From contig JAQJDB010000002.1 in assembly GCA_032139905.1 (NCBI GenBank), positions 186,001-250,000 of the forward strand: a stretch of 64,000 nt of DNA. The letters run 5' to 3'. Shown here in pieces: positions 18,760 to 28,585 of the stretch (position 1 is its first letter; every line of letters begins with the position of its first letter). The notes under the pieces are model-generated. The model ran no database searches and was not told where the DNA came from. It worked only from the letters and a program-made list of their open reading frames with translations. This DNA comes from Nitrospira sp. MA-1 (GTDB taxonomy: Bacteria; Nitrospirota; Nitrospiria; Nitrospirales; UBA8639). The position numbers were made by a program, and so were the translations under genes.

Positions 18760-20231
18760 GTCCCTTGTCGTCCCAACCAGGCCGTCACCTTGTGGATGGG
18801 ACAGTCCGAGTCTTTCTCGCCGGGCTCCTGTTTCCGCTTACCGGGCTCATTACCGCAGGGTTCCTTACCCGACGACTTGGAACGGATGGCTATGGCTTAT
18901 TGGTGCTCTCCGCAACGTTGTTTGGATGGGTGGAGCTCGGGATTAACTCATTTTTTGCGCGTCCAGCGATTAAGTTTATTGGGGAAGCGAAAAACTGGCT
19001 GCCAGTTGGTAGCACCCTCATCCGGTTGCAATTCGTTGCAGGGGTTGTCGGAGGCGTGTTACTAGGACTGCTGGCGTTTCCTCTTGCCTGGCTGCTCGAC
19101 GAACCGCTGCTCGCTCCGTATCTCGCCCTCTTTGCCCTCCATATTCCAATCAGTAGCCTGACTCAAGCGCACCAGAGTATTCTCGTGGGAATTGGTAATT
19201 TTCGGCAAAAAGCCGTGACCAATGCTTGCCGTTGGATTGCCAGGTTGCTGTTGATTCTGGTCCTGGTTGAAATGGGCCTGTCTGTTCCTGGCGCTATAAT
19301 TGGAAGTCTTGGGGCGTCCCTTGTCGAACTCGCTGTCAGCCGTCGATATGTCAGGCCTCCCCTCTTTGGCAAGGTTGCCATTCTCACTCGCCCATTTTAT
19401 GACTTCGGTATTCTCCTGTGTGTTTCATCCATATTGTTCCTTATTTTTTCTAGCATGGGCTTGGTTATGCTGAAAATTCTTGGCGGAACGCTGGAGGCCG
19501 CAGGAATTTATGGTGCGGCTCAGAATTTGTCTATCATTCCTGGTCTGTTCGGGATGTCGTTTTCTCCATTATTGCTCTCGACAGTGAGCCGTCTGCTTTT
19601 TGAAGGGAGAATTGATCAGGCAAAAAGTATGGGATTTGGTGCAATGAGAATGGTTGTGGGTTTATTCCCCTTTGGAGCTCTCGTTGCGGGTGCTGCTCCT
19701 GAGATTGTCACATTGGTGTTTGGCCAGTCTTTCGAGCTTGCTGGTCCAATCCTGGGGGTGTTGATTATGGGGGCCATCGCATTTGTGATGGTCTCAGTAG
19801 CCGTGGTCATTGCGACGGCTTCAGGTGCTCCTCTATTCACCTTATATTTAAGCATTCCGCTGGTTGTGCTGGTGTTGATCGGAAACTTGGTGATGATTCC
19901 CAGATTCGGTGCTTTTGGCGCGGCCATGGTGACAGCTCTGTGTCAGGGAATTGGTGCATTAGCTTCCCTGTTTGCGATCAACCGCCTCTGGGGGATATTC
20001 CCACCAATTGGAACGTTTTTACGTGGCGCTATCATTAGCGTATTGGCCTATACGTTGGCCGTGATATGGCCAACCTCTGGCCTTTTGCTCATGATGAAAA
20101 TTGGGTGTATCGGAGTGGTGATAATTCTGGCATATTTCGTCTTGCGAGAATTCAGTCACGACGAAATTGCACTGGCTCGTTCGTTTATAGGATCAAAAGC
20201 CGAAACTATAGAACAACAGAAGGAAATGTGA
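18756..20231 (+). CDS. Wzx-type polysaccharide flippase (MOP superfamily)
   Basis: 491 residues, hydrophobic throughout with about 12-14 membrane segments, opening with LFPLTGLITAGFLTRRLGTDGYGLL, the typical start of polysaccharide-biosynthesis flippases. It should move an undecaprenyl-linked oligosaccharide across the inner membrane. GTG start at 18756 overlaps the stop of the SGNH gene (GTGA), showing coupling. No Wzy polymerase is obvious in the window. Confidence 0.87.
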   Translation: MSPLSSQPGRHLVDGTVRVFLAGLLFPLTGLITAGFLTRRLGTDGYGLLVLSATLFGWVELGINSFFARPAIKFIGEAKNWLPVGSTLIRLQFVAGVVGGVLLGLLAFPLAWLLDEPLLAPYLALFALHIPISSLTQAHQSILVGIGNFRQKAVTNACRWIARLLLILVLVEMGLSVPGAIIGSLGASLVELAVSRRYVRPPLFGKVAILTRPFYDFGILLCVSSILFLIFSSMGLVMLKILGGTLEAAGIYGAAQNLSIIPGLFGMSFSPLLLSTVSRLLFEGRIDQAKSMGFGAMRMVVGLFPFGALVAGAAPEIVTLVFGQSFELAGPILGVLIMGAIAFVMVSVAVVIATASGAPLFTLYLSIPLVVLVLIGNLVMIPRFGAFGAAMVTALCQGIGALASLFAINRLWGIFPPIGTFLRGAIISVLAYTLAVIWPTSGLLLMMKIGCIGVVIILAYFVLREFSHDEIALARSFIGSKAETIEQQKEM

Positions 20232-20513
20232 GTTCGAATTTCAAGGGTAATTGAGGGATAGTGGACAAAATCCTTTGTAGGAGAATTAAGTGAGTTCAGT
20301 GCGCAGAGCACGACACGTGTTGCTTTTCGAACTCCAGCCGTGTTGTTGGTTTTAGCTGGCATAGCCTCAGTAGGAGGCAAAGAGATGGCCTACAAATAAG
20401 GGAATTGAAATATTAAGTGAGAAGACCTGTCGGGCGGCCTTGGTCGCTTTGTGTTTATCCCTCGATTTTACGGACACACTAGAAAAAAATGAAAATGGCT
20501 TGGCCATAAGCAG

Positions 20514-21482
20514 TCAGCGATATTTCGTGTGGTCCACGCGCTGGTGTCGGAAGGCCAGCCGCATGCCGGTGATTTCGAGAAAATGAACCCACAGGGTCAG
20601 TCCCAGGGCGACGGGATAGTCCGTCAGCCGCAGCCCGTATTGATGGCCCACCCGGAGACACGTCCCCACGCTCTCCACCACCCGCCCTATGTAAAACAAC
20701 GGAATGGACGCCGGCCCGAGCCGGAGCAGCCAGCTGAATCGCAACCCGGGATCAATCTGCCGGATTCGGATCGTGGCCCAGCCGATATGGCACCGAATAT
20801 CCCGCTCCATGGTCCAGCCCTCGAAGTCGTGGATCACGGTCATGGTGGGCTGAAAGAGAAAACGGCCGCCGTCCCGCCTCATGGCCGCCGATTGGAGCTG
20901 CGCGGCGTAGGGGCCTTCTCCCTCCGGCAGGGGAAACCGTGCGTACACCTCCCGGCGAAACCCGGAGTTGTTATTGGAAATGAAGCGGGTCGGGCCTTCT
21001 TTGCCGGGATCGAGAAAGCCGCGGGAGAGGACCGACAGACAGCGCTCGCTGGTGGTTTTGCCCTCATACCTGGTGCGGCCGCTCACCGCCACGTAGTCGG
21101 GATGGGCCCGGAACGTGGTGATCAGGGCCTGCAGCCAGCCGGCCACCGGAATGCAGTCGACATCCAAGAGCGCGATGATGTCCCCCTGCGCCGCCTGTGC
21201 GCCCGCGTTCTTTTGTTCGTAGGTCGCATTATGAGGCACGCCGATCACCCGTAAGCCCGGTAACAGGGCGAGCACCTCCGCCGGAAGGCTTCGGGCCCGC
21301 TCTTGTGTCTCGACGAGCAGAAATTCCACGGGGGCGTCCACCTCCTGGGCGGCGAGGGCGTGCAGACAACTGCGCAGATCCGCCAGTTCGGCGTGGCGCT
21401 CGGTGTCATGGTCCGCCACAATCAGCACGCTTACCACCGGCCTGGCAGTGGGGCCGGGCTCCGGCTGCTCCTTCTCACGCAT
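20514..21482 (-). CDS. family 2 glycosyltransferase on a GC-rich patch
   Basis: 322 residues. VSVLIVADHD opens a GT-A fold; NAGAQAAQGDIIALLDVDCIPV (near 95-110) holds the acceptor-region NAG and DxD metal site; ISNNNSGFRREVY and DGGRFLFQPTMTVIH follow; the C-terminus has one or two membrane segments. It is on the opposite strand to the rest of the locus and visibly richer in G+C than both flanks, with GC-heavy third positions, so recent acquisition is likely. The sugar donor is unknown. Confidence 0.85.
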   Translation of the reverse strand: MREKEQPEPGPTARPVVSVLIVADHDTERHAELADLRSCLHALAAQEVDAPVEFLLVETQERARSLPAEVLALLPGLRVIGVPHNATYEQKNAGAQAAQGDIIALLDVDCIPVAGWLQALITTFRAHPDYVAVSGRTRYEGKTTSERCLSVLSRGFLDPGKEGPTRFISNNNSGFRREVYARFPLPEGEGPYAAQLQSAAMRRDGGRFLFQPTMTVIHDFEGWTMERDIRCHIGWATIRIRQIDPGLRFSWLLRLGPASIPLFYIGRVVESVGTCLRVGHQYGLRLTDYPVALGLTLWVHFLEITGMRLAFRHQRVDHTKYR

Positions 21483-21575
21483 GGGTCTTCCTCCAGTTGC
21501 TGTGTTTGCGCGCGCCTGTTTTTACAGGCGGCGCCTGTCTTGACTCTACCCGCCACTCACTCCACGGGAATGGAA

Positions 21576-21930
21576 TTATTCCTGACGGGAGGCCGTTTGG
21601 CAATGTGTCACGAAGACTTCGTGGTCGGACGGGATCAGCAACCGGTCCATAGGGGGGATGATCTCGCACGGTCCCCTGTGAACTCGACATGGTCTGAGCG
21701 GCCGAGGGCCACCCCTTGCTCCCTGAGGGCTTGGTCCACGCTGCGGGTCCCGACGATCTGGAGGGGGAACCCCGAGGATGGCTTCGACGATGGTCCGCAT
21801 GGCCTCGTCTCAAGCCTGTACAGGGCATGTTCCCGGCAGTGCCGTCATACCTCAGAGAGGCAGAGAAGACCGTTCTTCGTGTCAGGGGTCCGGCGCAGGA
21901 TCCTCTCCTCAGCTTGCTGAGAGATGTGTA
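21576..21930 (-). pseudogene. decayed GC-rich gene upstream of the glycosyltransferase, unrecognised
   Basis: Minus-strand pieces with coding character change frame: MRTIVEAILGVP (from 21800), then LQIVGTRSVDQALREQGVAL and SDHVEFTGD in a second frame, then MDRLLIPSDHEVFVTHCQT in the first. Stops interrupt the long reading. Composition matches the neighbouring glycosyltransferase, so both probably arrived together. The family is not recognised. Confidence 0.35.
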
Positions 21931-22223
21931 TTAGCCTTACAGCTTTGACCCATGCCGTAGCGGAAGTCGCCATATCGATTGCGCTCCCGTCCACTCAAGT
22001 CGTCGTAATAGTGTGTCATCCAAGGTAGACAAGGAGTACCCGTGCAAAGAGTGCGTAGACGGCTCTATCGAGAAGGGTACGAGCTCAAAAACCTCGCGCC
22101 TTTGTTTAAGAGTCACGGTATATGGTAGAGGGTGGTCACCGATTATCTGTTCCATGAGGGGGAGGCGATAGGGGCCTCCCAAAAGATGGCTGCGATCATA
22201 CTTGCACCCTAGGGTAGAACGGG

Positions 22224-22526
22224 TTATACAGATATCACTGTATCCTTGGCATCTGCGGGTACTTCCCTGAAAGAGAAAAGCAGAGGCTGTATTGCCCGGA
22301 AATTCGGCGCCTCAAAGGTCATTGGTTGTAGGTAACCCTTGGAGTCATTCGACCATTTAGGCTTTTCTTTCTCAAGAGACCAATGGAATTCCCAGTATTT
22401 TAAAGTGAACTTGGCTTCCTGTGTGGGCAAAAAATCTAGAACATGCTTAGAAGATCTTAAATAAACATCTTGCTTAAAAGTTTGTATAGGTTTTGACAGC
22501 CATGCTTGTTGCGCTATTTGTTTCAT
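22224..22526 (-). CDS. hypothetical protein
   Basis: A 100-residue frame from ATG 22526, rich in Lys, Trp and Phe (WEFHWSLEKEKPKW), without membrane segments. No clear ribosome site precedes it and no family is recognised. It could be a chance frame or the tail of a lost gene; it lies in an AT-rich gap. Confidence 0.28.
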   Translation of the reverse strand: MKQIAQQAWLSKPIQTFKQDVYLRSSKHVLDFLPTQEAKFTLKYWEFHWSLEKEKPKWSNDSKGYLQPMTFEAPNFRAIQPLLFSFREVPADAKDTVISV

Positions 22527-23389
22527 TTCTCAAGATACGAGCGCAAAAAAATGGGGATGATGGCAATGCGTTATTTTATATTTAGCCAGGCGAATATTGA
22601 CGAAACTCCTTCCCATGCCATGGATATAAGTGTTGTTCTTTAGAAGATTCATCATGCCTATAATCGATCCGATGATATTGCCTCATGACACCCAACCGCG
22701 TTGCCCAGCCAGTCCTTGAGTATTGGACCATAATCTCGCCTCCCCTTCCTAATGGGAATGATTGCTTGCAGCGTGGATTAAATCATATATTATTATCCAG
22801 ATAGTCCTCGCCAATCCCCTAAAAAGGCCAAAGACTATGGTTTTTCCATTAGACATTTGGCTTCATTTAGGAGGAGATAAAAAAGGCAAAAAAGACTGAT
22901 AACTACTTGGGAGATTAATCGTCTTCCCCCGCCGGTAGTTGTTCAGAAACGGTCTTCCCCTAATAGGGGATGATGGCCATGAAAATAGTCCCAACTATCA
23001 CCTTCACTGTCGTCAGAAAACAGCATGTATCATAGGAAGAGTCAACTGAGGACAGTAGACCGCGCTTAGAGTTCTCAATCTTGGCTTCTTGATACCTGCG
23101 CGTAAGCTGGACGGCTACTATCGGATACAGCCTGAAACTGGTCCGTTTTTCAAAATTTTTGTACAGCCAGTAATTCTGGCTACCGATATAGATTCATTAC
23201 GGACCAATTCTTGCTTGTATGGACCAGGAAGTTCTTAAGAGAACCTAAAAGCGGATTTTTGTACAAGCATTCAATATCTTGATGGATTTAAGTAATTTGT
23301 ACCATGCACCATGCATATAGTGCTCGTGAGTTTTTTTAGAGTCTATTTTTGAATAGCCATTTTTCTGATTTTGAGGAGTAGCCTGGGTT
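22527..23389. other. AT-rich gap without genes
   Basis: About 860 bases with only short interrupted frames. Around 23130-23270 a few motifs recur (GGTCCG/CGGACC halves and TTTTTGTACA twice), which could form weak structures. No tRNA, hairpin terminator or gene was recognised. Confidence 0.4.
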
Positions 23390-24118
23390 GTGAAACAAGT
23401 TCAGCAGATTCGTGCCGTTTTGCTCGATATTGATGGGACACTGTATCACCAAAAGGCCCTTCGTGGCCTGATGGCCTTTGAGCTGGCTACTGCTCCATTT
23501 TCGTTAGGTTCTATTCCAGAGGCTCTGGGTGTCTGGAGGATTTTGAAATGTTTTCGAGAAGGACGTGAAGCGTTGCGGGCTATGAAAGATCCCAGTATCC
23601 CCTTGGCGAGCTTACAATATTCCCTTGTTGCCGAACGATTCTGTGTGACCTCTAGAGAGGTGGAATTAATTGTAAGGGAATGGATGTATCGTCGCCCTTT
23701 GAAATACCTCAAGATCTGCCGGCGCCGTGGAATGGTAGAATTTTTTCAGTTGGCGGACGAAATGGGTCTTCGTACGGGAGTCTTTTCTGATTACCCTGTA
23801 AGAGAAAAATTGCAGGAGCTAGGGATTCCTGTTCCGTTAACAGTGGAATTATGCGGAACGGATCCGGAGATTAATGCGTTTAAACCAAACCCCAAGGGGT
23901 TTCTTTATGCCTGTCATCTCTGGAATCTTGATCCAGGGGAAGTGTTGTATGTGGGTGATCGGCATGACGTCGATGCCTGTGGTGCCAAAGCTGCCGGAAT
24001 GCCATACGTCATATTTTCTCGCAGAACGTCTCGCGGGTTTAATGCGAGTGCAACAACCGAACTTCGTTCGATTACTAATTTTAGAGGTCTTTGCGATGTT
24101 ATCCACTCAGCCATCTAA
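23390..24118 (+). CDS. HAD-superfamily hydrolase (phosphatase)
   Basis: 242 residues from GTG. Motif I is LLDIDGTLY (Asp13/Asp15), motif II GVFSDYP near 133, motif III Lys in FKPNPKG near 164, motif IV YVGDRHDVD near 189. The helical cap lies between motifs I and II (C1 type). It should dephosphorylate a small phosphorylated metabolite. Its last 23 bases overlap the UbiA gene, so the two form a unit, as in loci where a UbiA enzyme makes a prenyl-phospho-sugar and a phosphatase trims it. Confidence 0.85.
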   Translation: MKQVQQIRAVLLDIDGTLYHQKALRGLMAFELATAPFSLGSIPEALGVWRILKCFREGREALRAMKDPSIPLASLQYSLVAERFCVTSREVELIVREWMYRRPLKYLKICRRRGMVEFFQLADEMGLRTGVFSDYPVREKLQELGIPVPLTVELCGTDPEINAFKPNPKGFLYACHLWNLDPGEVLYVGDRHDVDACGAKAAGMPYVIFSRRTSRGFNASATTELRSITNFRGLCDVIHSAI

Positions 24119-25085
24119 ATTTTTTCGGATACTATGGCCTTATTTTCAGATTGCCCGGATCGATCACTGGTTTAAGAATGTCTTTATGATTCTGGGCATC
24201 GTGCTGGCCTTGTTTTATGAGCTGGAACTCTTCGCCTGGGAAAGTGTTTTTCCTTTGCTCCTGGCTATCGCAGCTACCTGTTTGATTGCCTCAAGCAATT
24301 ATGTGGTGAACGAAGTTCTTGATGCGCCCTATGACCGTCTTCATCCGGTAAAAAAGGACCGGCCTGTTCCTTCCGGAAAGGTCAGAACCAGTTGGGCCTT
24401 GATAGAATGGTTCTTATTGGGGGTTTCAGGGATGGTTCTTGCTTTTTCCCTAAATGGGTATTTTGGGACGACAGCCCTGGTATTTTTGGTGAGCGGCCTC
24501 ATTTACAATATTCCCCCCATACGGACCAAAGATCTCCCTTTTTTGGATGTGCTTACTGAATCACTGAATAATCCAATTCGGTTGTTGCTCGGGTGGTTTG
24601 CGCTTGTAACCCATAGCATCCCTCCTCTTTCGCTTGTGTTGGCCTACTGGATGGTTGGCGCATTTTTCATGGCAACCAAGCGATTTGCCGAATATCGGCG
24701 TATTGATGATCCGATACGTGCAAAGGCGTATCGGAAGTCATTCGGATATTACACAGAAAACCGTCTATTGCTCAGTATGTTTTTCTATGCGATGGCTTGT
24801 TCATTTGTATCTGGAATATTTCTTGTTCGATATCATATGGAGTTGATACTTTTTGTTCCTATTGGGGCGGGATTTTTGACGTATTATCTTAAGATTGGCA
24901 TGCTTAAGGATAGCCCTGTTCAAAATCCAGAAAAATTATACAAGGAAGGCGGATTTGTCGTGTATGTAGGATTGAGCACATTGCTCTTTCTCCTCCTTAT
25001 GTTTTCTGAAATCCCGTTTTTATATGAGTTGTTTAATGTTAACCCAGCCATCATTCCACCTCTATGGACTGTTGGTGAAAAGTAA
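24096..25085 (+). CDS. UbiA-family prenyltransferase
   Basis: About 329 residues with eight or nine membrane segments. The first Asp-rich site is NEVLDAPYDRLHP (near 71; a variant of NDxxDxxxD), followed by KKDRPVPSGK. The second loop has YNIPPIRTKDLPFLDV. The layout resembles decaprenyl-phosphate phosphoribosyltransferases, which attach phosphoribose to polyprenyl phosphate. ATG 24096 is chosen because it starts just before the first membrane helix; longer readings run back inside the HAD gene. Substrate assignment is inference. Confidence 0.82.
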   Translation: MLSTQPSKFFRILWPYFQIARIDHWFKNVFMILGIVLALFYELELFAWESVFPLLLAIAATCLIASSNYVVNEVLDAPYDRLHPVKKDRPVPSGKVRTSWALIEWFLLGVSGMVLAFSLNGYFGTTALVFLVSGLIYNIPPIRTKDLPFLDVLTESLNNPIRLLLGWFALVTHSIPPLSLVLAYWMVGAFFMATKRFAEYRRIDDPIRAKAYRKSFGYYTENRLLLSMFFYAMACSFVSGIFLVRYHMELILFVPIGAGFLTYYLKIGMLKDSPVQNPEKLYKEGGFVVYVGLSTLLFLLLMFSEIPFLYELFNVNPAIIPPLWTVGEK

Positions 25086-25646
25086 GTGCCGTCACCTGTC
25101 TAGCCAAATGAATACAGGATGCCCGAGGCTGAGGATTGTGGGTCTATTTTCGTTAGGCGATGGTGTAAGGCAACCACCAAAGTCCCCTTCAGTCTTATGT
25201 AACCATTCTGAAGAATTATTCGAAATTGTATGGCCCAAGTGACCATATCATGGGTTGAGGAAATTTAAAGCCGTTTGAGCGTGCAATGCCTCCCGAAGAA
25301 AATATACTGGCATGCACGGGATGCTCCCTTCACAATCCAAAAATTCTTCCGAGCACGAGCACGACTCTGCCAAAATGCCAGTTGAAATTGTGGAGGATCT
25401 TTTATGAAAGGGATCCAAATGCGAGGAAATTCCCGGCCTCGAACATGTATGCCTTTTGTGACACAGCGCCTTCCCAGGGTTCGGAGGCATCCGGAGTCCT
25501 GATTGTGAATATGTGTGAGGCGGAAATGAAAGTGGTGAGATAGGAAAGTGGAATAGTAGGTACATGAATTGGAAAAAAATAGGTTGAAGTTTGCCTAGGG
25601 AAACGGCTTATTTCTCAAGGGAACTTTCTGTGAAGGGGTATCTCCA
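25086..25646. other. intergenic region without clear features
   Basis: Two short frames on opposite strands overlap each other at 25250-25560 and neither has convincing coding character. No repeat or terminator was recognised. Confidence 0.4.
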
Positions 25647-27239
25647 ATGGATGAGATGAATCGACAAGGCATCCCCAGAGCTATGATCGGCTGCTTTGTT
25701 CTTCAGATTGGGTTGCTGATTTGGGCCGGTTGGGTCAATCAGGATTGGATCAGTACTGATGGGATTTCCTATATTCGAATTGCGCAATATTATGCGTCGG
25801 GACAGTTCGATTTAGCGGTTTCCGGTTATTGGGGGCCCATGGTGAGCTGGATCATTATTCCGTTGCTTGGCTTGATGGAAGAACCGTTATCCGCTGCGCA
25901 GATGGCCATGGGAATATCCGCGATTGTGTATCTCATGGGCTGTATGGCGATCTTCCGGGTTTTGGGGATCGGGTCGTCCGCGATCCTTGTGGCTCTCGGG
26001 ATCGTTGCGCTTATGAGTGTCCACTGGGCGGTTCAAGGTATCACTCCGGATCTCCTAATGAGTGGAATACTTTGCATGGCCATTAGCCGAACTCTGCAGC
26101 CGGATTGGTGCGACAAGGCATCCGTTCAATTTTCTGCCGGGCTATTATTCGGGGCTGCCTATTTAGCGAAAGCGCCTGGGTTGCCATTTGCATTTATTCT
26201 GATTATGGCGGCAGGGTTGTTATGGACTGTTTCTCAAGAGACTAGTCTGACTCGTGCTCTACGTAGCGTCGCGATCACCATCATCGGATTAATGCTTATC
26301 GCCGGGCCTTGGATTCTCATATTGTCCCTCAAATATGGAAAGCCTGTGTTTTCGACAAGTGCAGGAATTAGTCATGCCGTAATGGGGCCGCCTGGTGTTG
26401 GGCGGGGACATCCCACTTTTTCTGACTTTGTTATTCCTGAACAGGGTCGAGTTTCATCCTGGGAGGATCCAATCTCAAAAAAGTATTCCCACTGGTCCCC
26501 GCTTGAGAGCACAGAGAATCTCCGTCACCAATTGAAAATTGTTCATAAAAATGTGATGAAAACTATACATCTGCTGAAGGACTTTGACTGGCTTGGCATC
26601 GGTCTGGTCTCGGTCGTATTTGGCTTCTTGTTTCATGCTCCATGGAGACAGAATATCCGGTCAGATCGCTGGCGTTGGGCGGCGATATTCATCGGGGGTC
26701 TTGTGGTGATATTTTTGCCGGGTTATGCAGGAGAAAAACGATATTATTACTCCGTTTACCCGTTTCTTCTTGGCGGGAGTTTGGGCTATGTGGGACATCT
26801 GGCCAAGAGTCGGACCAGCCAGGCAAAAATTCTTCATATCATGGCACTGGCCATTATATCATTATCTTTTCTCTTTCCCCTCGCCAACAGTTCATTTTTC
26901 CCTCAAAGGCCCAGTTACCAGGCGGCCAAAGTTCTACAAGAAAAATTGAGTACCCTCAATATTAGTGGTCCAATTGCCTCGACAAGCCGATTTGAAAATA
27001 TTGATGCCTATACCGCCTTCCTGATGCAAGTGCCCTGGCATGGAAGGTCGGAAAGGTCTCAAACTATCGAAGAGGTAGAATCGTCTCTTGCCAAAATCAT
27101 TATCGTTGACCGAGGGACTTTAGCGGATGAAAATCTTCGGAACGATGCAAGTTTCATCGGCCTGGATGAAAAGATGTTCGATTCTCTGGGGAAGGATTTC
27201 GATACTAGAGTAAACGTGTACATCAACACAAAAATATAA
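25647..27239 (+). CDS. GT39/ArnT-like membrane glycosyltransferase (GT-C fold)
   Basis: 530 residues with about ten membrane segments. The first extracytoplasmic loop WVNQDWISTDGISYIRIA contains the acidic residues (Asp33, Asp38) expected of a GT-C enzyme that uses a polyprenyl-phosphate sugar. GPWILILSLKYGKPVFSTS and the C-terminal soluble tail fit the PMT_2 group. It probably transfers a sugar from a lipid carrier on the periplasmic side, consistent with the UbiA/HAD pair upstream. Confidence 0.78.
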   Translation: MDEMNRQGIPRAMIGCFVLQIGLLIWAGWVNQDWISTDGISYIRIAQYYASGQFDLAVSGYWGPMVSWIIIPLLGLMEEPLSAAQMAMGISAIVYLMGCMAIFRVLGIGSSAILVALGIVALMSVHWAVQGITPDLLMSGILCMAISRTLQPDWCDKASVQFSAGLLFGAAYLAKAPGLPFAFILIMAAGLLWTVSQETSLTRALRSVAITIIGLMLIAGPWILILSLKYGKPVFSTSAGISHAVMGPPGVGRGHPTFSDFVIPEQGRVSSWEDPISKKYSHWSPLESTENLRHQLKIVHKNVMKTIHLLKDFDWLGIGLVSVVFGFLFHAPWRQNIRSDRWRWAAIFIGGLVVIFLPGYAGEKRYYYSVYPFLLGGSLGYVGHLAKSRTSQAKILHIMALAIISLSFLFPLANSSFFPQRPSYQAAKVLQEKLSTLNISGPIASTSRFENIDAYTAFLMQVPWHGRSERSQTIEEVESSLAKIIIVDRGTLADENLRNDASFIGLDEKMFDSLGKDFDTRVNVYINTKI

Positions 27240-27254
27240 ATTTGTCGATTGACT

Positions 27255-27465
27255 AGTTGATCTTCTTTGGCCCGTTTGGCAATTTTACCCGATTCAGGAT
27301 ATTGAGCAACTTGGGGAGGTATGATCGGGCCTTTCAATAAGAGCGCGAGTTCCTCTCTATTCTTTGAGGGGTTTTATCTCCGACCTTCCGTATAGGCCCC
27401 TCCTCATGTGTTTGAAATCGCTGTAGATGTCTCGTAGAGAGTTGGCAGGTGTGTTGAGGCATCAC
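27255..27465 (-). pseudogene. 3' remnant of a TetR regulator, decayed copy of the gene at 32803
   Basis: The minus strand reads LLKGPIIPPQVAQYPESGKI and AKRAKEDQ where the intact TetR ends LLEGAIVTAQVSQKSDAAKI and AKRAAAVL. Nucleotide matches include GTTTGGCAATTTT, AAGAGCGCGAGTTC (against AGGAGCGCGAGTTC) and TTTGAAATCGCTGTAGA. The copy lacks the DNA-binding half and its ends are worn. It sits in the gap after the GT39-like gene. Confidence 0.72.
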
Positions 27466-27610
27466 TAGAAGGGCTGATATCTTTGATAAGTCCATTCACA
27501 GTCCTTTAAAAAATAGAGTTCTCCCCAATACCGATCCACAAACTCGGTCCCACCACTTGACCCATTTGAAAAAGAGACGGGAAGTCACCGGAACATTAAG
27601 GGGAATCTGA

Positions 27611-28561
27611 TTAGTCCTGTGACTCTTGCCTGGATGGCGGGTACATAATGACGGACAGGGCGTTGTGATCGCTAAGGATGCCTTTTAATGATAGGGATTT
27701 GGGGCGGTCGGTGCGGATTCCTCTGACGGCAATCAAATCCGGCCCGCTTTGTTGCACCAGGGTTAGCCCATTGGCATTTAGAAATTCTTCCAAAATCTCT
27801 GCGTCGCGTTCCCCTTTGTCCGGGCGAAGATTTGCGTCCATTCCGACGAGCAGGGGTGCATCAGGAGAAACCAAACGCCTAATGCCCGCACTAATCTGTC
27901 TAAACTGAAGGGCTCTGGCCTCAATGCTGGCCTCTCCGCGACCCGCGTCCATATGACTATTCAGCACCCAAAAATTTTGGAATTTGACAAGCTGAAAGCC
28001 CTTCGAAAAGAAATCATCGGCTTTGTTCAGGTCAGTATTCCAGCCTGCAAAGTCCTCATAGGGTTCTGAATAGATAGACTCAGGCTGTTCACGGGCGAGC
28101 ATCAGGAGTCCGGGACTCAAACATATGTTGCACATGGCTCGCAAGGGCCACCAGTCACCACCACCGCCTTCAGTGAACAATGGGTGATTTGCCCAAGCAT
28201 GTTTGGTGTAGTGGGCGAGTTGCGCCGGACGGACAAAGGCTTCTTGAAAGAGCACTAGATCGAACATGGAGGCTAGATCCCCAATGCATGTGACCTCTCC
28301 TTCAGTGTGGGCCTCGCTCGAGAAGAACGAATCGGAAAGAAGGCGGTCATGAATATTAAATACCAAGACCGGGAGCCCACGGTTCACAGTTGAATCAGGA
28401 AGATCCGCTTTCGCTATGCCTGCTTGCTTTTGCCAATCGAGGCGACACGGGTCGGTCAATGTGGGTTTCGTTTCAAACTTTCCCAGGCATGCGGTCAGAA
28501 TGGTGAAGGCCATCAGAGGCCACACAAACCAGCTACCTTCCCACCAACTTGATTTCAACAT
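27611..28561 (-). CDS. endonuclease/exonuclease/phosphatase-fold lipoprotein
   Basis: About 316 residues. The N-terminus has a lipoprotein signal ending in LTAC, so the protein should be lipid-anchored in the envelope. EEP-fold landmarks in order: VLVFNIHDR, DLVLFQEAF (metal-binding Glu), WVLNSHMDAG (His), LLVGMDANLRP (Asp-Asn pair) and LSDHNALSV (catalytic Asp-His). The fold cleaves phosphodiesters such as nucleic acid, phosphoinositide or sphingomyelin; a secreted phosphodiesterase is likely, substrate unknown. A GTG at 28585 would add eight residues. Confidence 0.82.
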   Translation of the reverse strand: MLKSSWWEGSWFVWPLMAFTILTACLGKFETKPTLTDPCRLDWQKQAGIAKADLPDSTVNRGLPVLVFNIHDRLLSDSFFSSEAHTEGEVTCIGDLASMFDLVLFQEAFVRPAQLAHYTKHAWANHPLFTEGGGGDWWPLRAMCNICLSPGLLMLAREQPESIYSEPYEDFAGWNTDLNKADDFFSKGFQLVKFQNFWVLNSHMDAGRGEASIEARALQFRQISAGIRRLVSPDAPLLVGMDANLRPDKGERDAEILEEFLNANGLTLVQQSGPDLIAVRGIRTDRPKSLSLKGILSDHNALSVIMYPPSRQESQD

Positions 28562-28585
28562 AGGCACCGGTAATCTTTCACGCAC

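Noticed and set aside
20529-21254. 241-residue plus-strand frame
   Set aside because: Antisense of the GC-rich glycosyltransferase; long open antisense frames are expected at high GC, and no motif was seen.
25250-25565. Two overlapping frames on opposite strands in the gap before the GT39-like gene
   Set aside because: Neither has a ribosome site, recognisable domain or coding-type composition.
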